Of a stretch of DNA of 12,486 nucleotides, positions 1 to 5,937 are shown piece after piece. The notes beneath the pieces are model-generated. The model saw only the letters and a list, made by a program, of their open reading frames with translations. It did no database searches and was not told where the DNA came from. This DNA comes from Clostridia bacterium. GTDB taxonomy: Bacteria; Bacillota; Clostridia; UBA1381; UMGS1253. The stretch is taken from contig JAFQPV010000324.1 of the NCBI GenBank assembly GCA_017411585.1, forward strand, positions 1 through 12,486, written 5' to 3'. Both the position numbers and the translations under genes were made by a program. Each line of letters starts with the position of its first letter. The first letter of the stretch is position 1.

Positions 1-851
1 CAGATAATGCAATCATCAGCGAAAAGTACATTGCGCAGCAGACCAACAACTTTGGCTATCTCATTTCCAAAGAAGACGGTACAGTAGATTTCTTTGTAGG
101 TAAAATCGGCAAAGCTGCCGAGAAGATTTACTCCGGTACAAACCTGATGTTAAATCCGGATATTGAGAATAATCATTATATCTTTATTACACCGCAGCAG
201 GAAGATGCAAATCTTTTAGACATTACAACAATGTTTGGTAAAAAAGCCGTGCCGGTTGGTGAAGGTGCAAGCAGAGCCGGCATCAACTACATTCGTAACA
301 GCCGCGACTTTAAGAAGATGTGCTATATGAAGAACTACACCGAAGAAACCATGTCCGGCGAGCTGTACTATGCTGAAAACAAGTTCGGTTCCGTTAAGCC
401 GGTGAAAGTAGCTGACGGTGTCAACTTGGCAGCAGGCAGCGAAGATATGGAATACATTGTATACTTCACAAACATCGATTTGCAGACCGGCGTTGGTGCA
501 ATGCACGTGTTTGACGGCAAGAAATCCAAGAAGATTGCCGACAATGTTGCATACTTCTCCTTTACAGACGATGATAAAAAGATTTACTACCTCACCAATT
601 GTTCGGAAGACTTTACAAAGGCAACACTCAATATTGCAAGCCTGAAGAACCCGAGCAAGAAGATGGTTGTTGACAAGGAAATCTCCCTGCCGAGCTCGAC
701 CGGTTTCCTCTATTCCGATCGTGACGACGGCTCGGTTTACTACATGAAGAATTATGATGCATCCGCGCAAAAGGGTGATTTGTACTTTGCTAAGAACGGC
801 AAGACCGGCACACTCGTAGAAAAGGGTGTATCCAAGTTAATTTTAGAGTAA
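1..851 (+). CDS. 3' part of a repeat protein with propeller-like blades, function unknown
   Basis: The reading frame is open from the left edge (first full codon at base 3) to TAA at 849-851. That gives 282 residues of a gene whose start lies outside the window. At least six similar units can be seen, each opening with a hydrophobic beta strand: YLISKED (about residue 19), YIFITPQQ (59), CYMKNY (107), IVYFTN (152), IYYLTN (194) and VYYMKNY (245). Spacing is about 40-50 residues. The third and sixth units are the closest: both read MKNY, then a short gap, then GxLYxA, then an aliphatic-rich strand. This pattern resembles TolB/WD40-like beta-propeller blades, a resemblance I infer by eye. The visible part has no membrane segment, no cysteine pattern and no catalytic motif. 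Codons lean toward AAG, AAC and other C- or G-ending forms more than in radA next door, which may point to high expression. In clostridia such propellers are often the outer part of membrane-anchored proteins, but the anchor is not in view. The substrate or role is unknown. Confidence 0.8.
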   Translation, partial: DNAIISEKYIAQQTNNFGYLISKEDGTVDFFVGKIGKAAEKIYSGTNLMLNPDIENNHYIFITPQQEDANLLDITTMFGKKAVPVGEGASRAGINYIRNSRDFKKMCYMKNYTEETMSGELYYAENKFGSVKPVKVADGVNLAAGSEDMEYIVYFTNIDLQTGVGAMHVFDGKKSKKIADNVAYFSFTDDDKKIYYLTNCSEDFTKATLNIASLKNPSKKMVVDKEISLPSSTGFLYSDRDDGSVYYMKNYDASAQKGDLYFAKNGKTGTLVEKGVSKLILE

Positions 852-868
852 TCTGAAACAACCGAATT

Positions 869-905
869 CGGGTGCTTTCAAACAAACGAAAGCACCCGTT
901 TTTTT
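869..905 (+). terminator. Rho-independent terminator after the repeat-protein gene
   Basis: There is a perfect 11-bp stem, with arms at 869-879 and 888-898 (core GGGTGCTTTC / GAAAGCACCC). The loop is 8 bases and the stem is followed by seven T at 899-905. It lies 17 bases after the stop codon. It should separate the repeat-protein transcript from radA, so radA probably needs its own promoter. I could not see a clear one between here and the radA start. Confidence 0.93.
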
Positions 906-919
906 CAAATCCATACGAA

Positions 920-924
920 AAGGA
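920..924 (+). promoter_or_regulatory. radA ribosome-binding site that decides the start
   Basis: AAGGA lies 9 bases before TTG at 934-936. The in-frame TTG at 925 directly abuts this site and could not be served by it. The later TTG is therefore the better start. Confidence 0.6.
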
Positions 925-933
925 TTGATTGTT

Positions 934-2307
934 TTGAAAAATAAAACCGTATTTTTTTGCAGCGACTGCGGAAATGAAACCGCCAAATGGTACGGCAAGT
1001 GCCCTGCCTGCGGCGCGTGGAATACTTTGGTGGAAGAAACAGTCGTAACAGCGCCGTCAAAATCCGCAGCGAAAAAAGCAACCTATTCCCTCTCTGATTT
1101 TACAAAGCCAACAAAGCTGAAGGACATCACAACGGAGGACGAAATCCGCAAGTCTACAGGGCTTTCGGAGCTTGACCGCGTACTCGGCGGCGGACTGGTG
1201 ACCGGCTCGCTGATTTTAATCGGCGGTGACCCGGGCATCGGTAAGTCTACCCTGCTTTTGCAGATTTGTGATTGCCTTGGTGAGAGCGGCGGCGTACTTT
1301 ATGTTTCAGGCGAAGAATCAGAGCGACAATTGAAGATGCGCGCACAGCGCTTAAATATTCATTCGGAAGCACTTTCCATCGTGTCGCAGGTGAATATGGA
1401 TGCGGTGCTCAAAAACATTGACGATACCTCCCCCGCCTTTGTAATTATCGACTCAATTCAGACGATGTATGCGCCGGAGCTGACCGCTGCGCCGGGCAGC
1501 GTGTCACAGGTGCGCGAGGTCACGATGACGCTTATGCGCAAGGCAAAGGAAAACGGCATCACCATTTTGGTGGTCGGTCATGTGACCAAGGACGGCGGCA
1601 TCGCCGGTCCGAAGGTATTAGAGCATATGGTGGACTGCGTGTTGTATTTTGAGGGCGAACGCCATCAGAATTACCGCATACTGCGCGGCGTGAAAAACCG
1701 TTTTGGCTCTACAAATGAAATCGGCGTATTTGAAATGCGCGAGAGCGGTCTTGTGCAGGTTGAAAATCCGTCTGTTGCGCTTTTGGAAGGCAGACCGAAG
1801 AATGTCGCAGGCACAGCGGTGATTTGCGCTATGGAAGGCTCCAGACCCCTTTTGGCGGAAATTCAGTCGCTCGTTGCAACCACAGCCTTTGCCGTACCGC
1901 GCAGAAGTGCAAACGGCGTAGACCACAACCGCGTTGCGATGCTGCTTGCCGTTTTAGAAAAGCGCGTCGGTATGAATTTGTCCAATCAGGATGCGTATGT
2001 GAACGTAGTCGGTGGCGTAAGAATCGACGAGCCTGCCGCGGATTTGGGCATAATCTGCTCGCTTGCCTCCGGTTTTCGAAACTTCGTTGTGCCGGATGAC
2101 ACTGCGCTCATCGGTGAAGTTGGCTTGACGGGTGAGCTTCGCGCAGTCAATCACATTGAAAAACGCATTTCCGAGATTGAAAAGCTCGGGTTTAAAAAAT
2201 GTGTACTGCCAAAGAACAACCAAAGTGCACTGAAAGCATTTAAAACAAATGTCGATTTGATTTTTGCCGGCAGTGTAATTGAAGCCTTGTCGTTTATAAG
2301 AGAATAA
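934..2307 (+). CDS. radA: DNA repair protein RadA (Sms)
   Basis: RadA is a RecA-like ATPase that helps process recombination intermediates by driving branch migration or unwinding. All family landmarks are present in the 457-residue protein. An N-terminal zinc finger has Cys 9, 12, 23 and 26. The Walker A motif GGDPGIGKST is at 97-106 and the Walker B FVIIDSIQ at about 169-176. The RadA signature KNRFG is at 254-258. From about 280 to the end is a Lon-like domain with VGGVRIDEPAADLG, which in this family is a scaffold and not a protease. Length is normal (about 455). The start is TTG at 934, chosen because AAGGA is correctly spaced and because the product then opens MKNKTVFFCSDCG like other RadA proteins. 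An in-frame TTG at 925 would add three residues. The gene faces tatD and the two share a terminator. No promoter is obvious in the short gap upstream. Confidence 0.97.
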   Translation: MKNKTVFFCSDCGNETAKWYGKCPACGAWNTLVEETVVTAPSKSAAKKATYSLSDFTKPTKLKDITTEDEIRKSTGLSELDRVLGGGLVTGSLILIGGDPGIGKSTLLLQICDCLGESGGVLYVSGEESERQLKMRAQRLNIHSEALSIVSQVNMDAVLKNIDDTSPAFVIIDSIQTMYAPELTAAPGSVSQVREVTMTLMRKAKENGITILVVGHVTKDGGIAGPKVLEHMVDCVLYFEGERHQNYRILRGVKNRFGSTNEIGVFEMRESGLVQVENPSVALLEGRPKNVAGTAVICAMEGSRPLLAEIQSLVATTAFAVPRRSANGVDHNRVAMLLAVLEKRVGMNLSNQDAYVNVVGGVRIDEPAADLGIICSLASGFRNFVVPDDTALIGEVGLTGELRAVNHIEKRISEIEKLGFKKCVLPKNNQSALKAFKTNVDLIFAGSVIEALSFIRE

Positions 2308-2308
2308 C

Positions 2309-2342
2309 AAAAAAATCCAATGCTTACTGCATTGGATTTTTT
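2309..2342. terminator. Bidirectional terminator shared by radA and tatD
   Basis: ATCCAATGC at 2315-2323 pairs perfectly with GCATTGGAT at 2329-2337 around a 5-base loop. A-tracts (2309-2315) and T-tracts (2337-2342) flank the stem, so the hairpin has a U-run in both directions. It starts two bases after the radA stop. On the minus strand, one arm encodes the last residues of TatD (within NPMQ) and the loop contains its TAA stop (2324-2326). Confidence 0.93.
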
Positions 2343-3106
2343 ATTCTAAATAAGTCGCATCCGTTTTGCATTGTGGTCTTGACGACCTCATCGACGGAGA
2401 CGTTTTTGATTTCCGCAAGCTTCTGCGCAACATAGATGGTCTTTCGCGGGTCGTTACGCTTGCCGCGCAAGGGTTCAGGCGTTAAGTATGGGCAATCCGT
2501 TTCCAAAAGGATTTTTGAAAGCGGCACCGCATCGGCAACCTGCAACAGTCTGTTCGCGTTTTTAAACGTCAGCGCACCGCCGATGGAAATGTAGAGCCCC
2601 ATCTTTAACACCTCGCGCGCAATTTCAACGCTGCCGGAAAAGCAATGCACCACGCCGCTGCTCTCTTTTAAATCATAGCGGCGGAGAATGTCCATACAAT
2701 CCTTATGCGCATCTCGGTTGTGAATCACCACAGGCATACCGATTTCGGCAGCATAGGAAAGCTGACGGTCAAACCAGTATTTCTGCGTTTCGCGCTCAGA
2801 GTTATCGTAGTAATAGTCCAAGCCGATTTCACCAATGGCACAGACCTTTTCTTCCTTAGCAAGCGCCTTAATTTCCGCAAAGCTTTCCTCGGTCATTTCG
2901 TCTGCGCTGTGCGGATGTACACCGACAGCAGCATAAACGCCTGGATACTGCTTCGCGAGCGCTACAGAATCGTAGGAAGACTCTAAGCAGCAGCCGATAT
3001 TGACGATTAGACCGATGTTTTCATCGAAGCAGCCGCGGATGACCTCGTCACGGTCTTCGTCAAAACGCGGATCATTTAAATGTGCGTGTGTATCAAAAAT
3101 CATCAT
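2324..3106 (-). CDS. tatD: TatD-family metal-dependent hydrolase / DNase
   Basis: The 260-residue protein is a full-length member of the TatD/YcfH family: TIM-barrel, two-metal hydrolases, several of which show 3'-5' exonuclease or other DNase activity. The metal ligands are all visible: His7 and His9 in THAHL, Glu93 in GEIGLDY, His129 in VVIHNRDAH, His154 in VVHCFSG and Asp204 in LETDCPYLTP. The start at 3106 overlaps the citrate synthase stop in the arrangement TAATG, so the two are probably translationally coupled. GAGG lies seven bases before this ATG; a second ATG at 3103 would also work and removes only one residue. The final codons lie in the terminator hairpin. Its natural substrate in this organism is not known. 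The family is firm, while the DNase role is by family only. Confidence 0.95.
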   Translation of the reverse strand: MMIFDTHAHLNDPRFDEDRDEVIRGCFDENIGLIVNIGCCLESSYDSVALAKQYPGVYAAVGVHPHSADEMTEESFAEIKALAKEEKVCAIGEIGLDYYYDNSERETQKYWFDRQLSYAAEIGMPVVIHNRDAHKDCMDILRRYDLKESSGVVHCFSGSVEIAREVLKMGLYISIGGALTFKNANRLLQVADAVPLSKILLETDCPYLTPEPLRGKRNDPRKTIYVAQKLAEIKNVSVDEVVKTTMQNGCDLFRIKNPMQ

Positions 3107-4464
3107 TATCTGTCCTCTAACGAAACATATTCCTTCGAACTGATTACCGACTTGTATGCCGGGCGGATAATCTTATCATTTGCAATCACTTCTTCAATTC
3201 TGTGCGCCGACCAGCCGACAATTCTGGAAATCGCAAAAATCGGCGTATACAGTTCCGGCGGCAGATTCAGCATCTTGTATACAAAGCCGGAATACAAATC
3301 GACGTTGGCGCAAATCGGCTTGTCGATTTTCTTTTCCTCGATAAAAATTCGCGGTGTGTTTTCCTGGATAATTTCATAGAGCCTGAACTCTTCCATCATA
3401 CCGCGCTGCTCAGCAAGCTCTCTCGCCTTTTCCTTGAGCATTACCTCACGCGGGTCGGACAATGTGTAAATCGCGTGTCCCATACCGTAGACAAGACCGC
3501 TTCTGTCGTAAGATTCTTTTCTAAACAGCTTACGGATATGGTCGCAAACCTGTTTTTCATCGTTAATATCCGACACATTCTTTTTAAAGTCCTCAATCAT
3601 ACCCATTACGCGCAGGTTTGCACCACCGTGCTTCGGTCCCTTCAGCGAACCAACCGCCGCCGCGATTGCGGAGTACGTATCCGTACCGGAGGACGCAAGC
3701 ACACGTGTTGTAAATGCAGAGTTATTGCCGCCGCCATGCTCCGCGTGCAGGATAAACGCAAGGTCTAAGATTTCAGCCTCCAGCGGCTCAAACTTGTTGT
3801 CCGGGCGCAGCATATACAAAAAGTTTTCCGCAGTGGACAAATCTGGGCGCGGAGAGTGAATATAAAGGCTCTGCCCGTCGTGGTAGTGGCGCTTTGCCTG
3901 GTAGCCATAGGCAACCATCGTCGGAAAACGTGAAATCAGCTCAATCGACTGGCGCAGCATATTTGCAAAGCTCGTATCGTCCGGGTTCTGGTCATACGAA
4001 TAGCTTGCAAGCACACAGCGCGCGAGCTTGTTCATAATATCCGCACTCGGTGCGCGCATGATCATATCCTCAGCAAAGCCGTCCGGCAAGTCGCGAAACT
4101 CGCCCAAAAGTCTTGAAAAAGTTTCCAATTCCTTTGCATCCGGCAGCTGACTGGAAAGCAGCAGATAAATGACCTCTTCAAAGCCATAGCGCTTTTCGCG
4201 TCTGCAGCCGTCCACAATTTCGCGCACATCAATACCGCGGTATCTGAGTCTGCCGGCGCAAGGGATTTTTTCACCGTCTTCGATGTAGTAACCCTTTACG
4301 TCACCAATGGCAGTAAGACCTGCCATAACACCGGTACCATCGTTACGGCGTAGACCGCGCTTTACATTGTATTTGTCATACAGCGACCGGTCGAGCGGAC
4401 GGTACGCATCCTTTATTACGTGAAAAAAAGATTCCATCTTTTCACCATTTTTCTGATTTATCAT
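3106..4464 (-). CDS. gltA: Citrate synthase (Si-type family)
   Basis: The enzyme joins acetyl-CoA and oxaloacetate to give citrate, in the cytoplasm. In an anaerobe this more likely feeds 2-oxoglutarate and glutamate synthesis than a full TCA cycle (inference). The 452-residue product has the expected catalytic set: His243 in LHAEHGGGN, His279 in GPKHGGAN and Asp389 in CANVDLYSG. The region GMGHAIYTLSDPRE (about 327-340) matches the substrate-binding loop. The N-terminal part, including GVMAGLTAIGDVKGYY and GRLRYRGIDV, is typical of the longer clostridial branch. A 2-methylcitrate synthase activity cannot be excluded from sequence. ATG at 4464 is preceded by GGAGG at 4474-4478, nine bases away. 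A later ATG (residue 10) lacks a comparable site. It has its own promoter and is followed by tatD, whose ATG overlaps its TAA. Confidence 0.95.
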   Translation of the reverse strand: MINQKNGEKMESFFHVIKDAYRPLDRSLYDKYNVKRGLRRNDGTGVMAGLTAIGDVKGYYIEDGEKIPCAGRLRYRGIDVREIVDGCRREKRYGFEEVIYLLLSSQLPDAKELETFSRLLGEFRDLPDGFAEDMIMRAPSADIMNKLARCVLASYSYDQNPDDTSFANMLRQSIELISRFPTMVAYGYQAKRHYHDGQSLYIHSPRPDLSTAENFLYMLRPDNKFEPLEAEILDLAFILHAEHGGGNNSAFTTRVLASSGTDTYSAIAAAVGSLKGPKHGGANLRVMGMIEDFKKNVSDINDEKQVCDHIRKLFRKESYDRSGLVYGMGHAIYTLSDPREVMLKEKARELAEQRGMMEEFRLYEIIQENTPRIFIEEKKIDKPICANVDLYSGFVYKMLNLPPELYTPIFAISRIVGWSAHRIEEVIANDKIIRPAYKSVISSKEYVSLEDR

Positions 4465-4499
4465 GTCAAATATCCTCCGTATAGGTCAATATTTTTCAC

Positions 4500-4528
4500 A
4501 GTATACCACCAAAATATGGATTTGGCAA
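4500..4528 (-). promoter_or_regulatory. Sigma-A-type promoter for citrate synthase and tatD
   Basis: On the minus strand, a -35 element TTGCCA (4528-4523) and a -10 element TATACT (4505-4500) are separated by exactly 17 bases. A TG at the extended -10 position (TGGTATACT) strengthens it. Transcription would start near 4493, leaving a leader of about 30 bases that carries the GGAGG site. It lies in the 75-base gap after the DUF624 gene. No regulator site is recognised. Confidence 0.82.
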
Positions 4529-4539
4529 GATTTTTTTAC

Positions 4540-5385
4540 TTACTTCTGTGTATTTTGTGCCTGAATAAAGCGGGCAATTATACGCGATGCGTTAAAATGA
4601 ATCACCAGCGCAAGAATTATTGTTAAAATGACTGCAAAGAACAAAAGTGCATACAGCTGGGTGTAGTAGAAAAGCGCAACAATTGCAGCAGCGACAAAAA
4701 TGAGCATCAAAAGATTCGGCATCCACTTAATCATCGCAAATAAAAGTGCATTCTTATAGAGCTGCTTTGTTGTGTCCTCGAAGCTGACCATCAGCTGATA
4801 AATATAAAAGTGCATAAACGTATACAGCAAAAGGAAAATGCCGATAAGCACCATACTCACCACCGACATCGGCCCGGTCATAACGTTGGTGTAAAAATTA
4901 ATCAGTGTTGAAAATACAAAAATCGCAGCAATGTCCACAGCCAAAACAATCAGACTTTGCTTGATATTTTCTTTAATTGTACCGATAAAATCTGCCCAAA
5001 CCCAGGCAAATTCGCTGCGCGAATAGTTACGCAGTATGTACGAAATGCCGGCAGAGGCAGGGCCTGTGCCCCACAAAACGCAAACAAGCATCGCAAACAT
5101 AAAGCGCAGCATAATATCTACTAAAAACGCGCTTTTTACCGGCATGGCTGCAAGCAAGCCTGCCATATCACCGCTCCACTGTGAAATCGATGTGGCATTG
5201 ATTGGCGAAAACCAAAACAAAAGCAGAATGTACGGCAGCGAGAAAACCAAAAACAGAAAGTTTATGTTAATTAGTGGTAAAAACTTTCTGAAAATAATGG
5301 TCATAAACGCTAAAAAACCGCGTTTTTCGTGTTCTTTCTCAATCTCTTTTAAAACGTTATCCTCGTAATCGCTGAATTTTGCCAT
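4540..5385 (-). CDS. DUF624 / YesL-like integral membrane protein
   Basis: This 281-residue protein has a short charged N-terminus (about residues 1-35) and then about six hydrophobic spans, near 37-60, 87-113, 144-165, 172-199, 222-240 and 242-262. The stretch GPASAGISYILRNYSRSEF followed by AWVWADFIGTIKENIKQ (about 108-143) is the characteristic core of the DUF624 (YesL) family. A later NALLFA (about 212-217) also fits. The biochemical role of the family is unknown. Members often sit beside carbohydrate ABC-transporter genes in Bacillota, but none is present here. It starts 14 bases after cobO, with AGGAGAGG in that gap, so it is probably the last gene of the uvrB-uvrA-cobO unit. I see no terminator after it, only an A-rich stretch and then the citrate synthase promoter. 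Confidence 0.85.
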   Translation of the reverse strand: MAKFSDYEDNVLKEIEKEHEKRGFLAFMTIIFRKFLPLININFLFLVFSLPYILLLFWFSPINATSISQWSGDMAGLLAAMPVKSAFLVDIMLRFMFAMLVCVLWGTGPASAGISYILRNYSRSEFAWVWADFIGTIKENIKQSLIVLAVDIAAIFVFSTLINFYTNVMTGPMSVVSMVLIGIFLLLYTFMHFYIYQLMVSFEDTTKQLYKNALLFAMIKWMPNLLMLIFVAAAIVALFYYTQLYALLFFAVILTIILALVIHFNASRIIARFIQAQNTQK

Positions 5386-5399
5386 TATAATCCTCTCCT

Positions 5400-5936
5400 T
5401 TAAAACTCTATTCCCTTACGCGCTTCAATGCCCTGATTGTACGGATGCTTTTGCGCCTGCATATTTGTAATGTAATCCGCCAATGCAAAAACCTCGTCCG
5501 GCGCGTTTCTGCCGGTAAGCACCAATTCCGTATTTTCGCTTTTTTCGTGAATTAACGCCAAAAGCTCTTCCAATGTAATGAACTTAAAATAGTGTGCCCA
5601 CAGAATTTCATCTAACACAAGCAAGTCACATTCGCCGCTTTTTGCTGTTTTTAGCGCATAGGCATATGCTTTTAAAATGTCTTTTTTCAAATATTCCAAA
5701 TCGAGCTCCGTATGGTCATCAAAGACCAAATCGTGCTCGCTTTCAAAGCGAAGCACGCGAAAACGCGCATCGGACAGCGCACAAATCGCCGCCGCTTCCC
5801 CGCTTTCGAACGGTTTTAAAAACTGCAGTACACACACATTGCCGCCTGCACCGTAGCAGCGCATTGCAAGCCCGAAAGCCGCGGTGGATTTGCCCTTGCC
5901 ATCACCGATATATACATGCACCAAGCCTTTTTCCAT
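5400..5936 (-). CDS. cobO: Cob(I)yrinic acid a,c-diamide adenosyltransferase (CobA/CobO/BtuR type)
   Basis: The enzyme transfers the adenosyl group of ATP to the cobalt of a corrinoid to make adenosyl-B12, in the cytoplasm. The 178-residue protein has the usual size. The P-loop GDGKGKST is at 11-18 and the Walker-B-like LLVLDEI follows at about 105. LVLTGRNAPDEV comes next, then the C-terminal KHPYNQGIEARKGIEF that is diagnostic of the family. The chosen ATG at 5936 has AGGTGAG seven bases upstream. An in-frame GTG at 5948 lies inside that ribosome site, so it is an unlikely start. Only one base separates this ATG from the uvrA stop, and the DUF624 gene follows after 14 bases. There is no cobalamin riboswitch or other corrinoid gene in the window, so its control seems to follow uvrBA. 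The adenosylation role is secure; whether it serves synthesis or salvage of B12 is not shown. Confidence 0.94.
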   Translation of the reverse strand: MEKGLVHVYIGDGKGKSTAAFGLAMRCYGAGGNVCVLQFLKPFESGEAAAICALSDARFRVLRFESEHDLVFDDHTELDLEYLKKDILKAYAYALKTAKSGECDLLVLDEILWAHYFKFITLEELLALIHEKSENTELVLTGRNAPDEVFALADYITNMQAQKHPYNQGIEARKGIEF

Positions 5937-5937
5937 G

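Noticed and set aside
216..770. Minus-strand open frame of 184 codons opposite the repeat-protein gene
   Set aside because: It is a shadow of a gene whose plus-strand frame shows regular repeats and a proper terminator. The minus frame has a cysteine-rich, patternless product and no clear ribosome site.
3202..3768. Plus-strand open frame of 188 codons inside citrate synthase
   Set aside because: It is antisense to the catalytic part of citrate synthase and has no recognisable domain.
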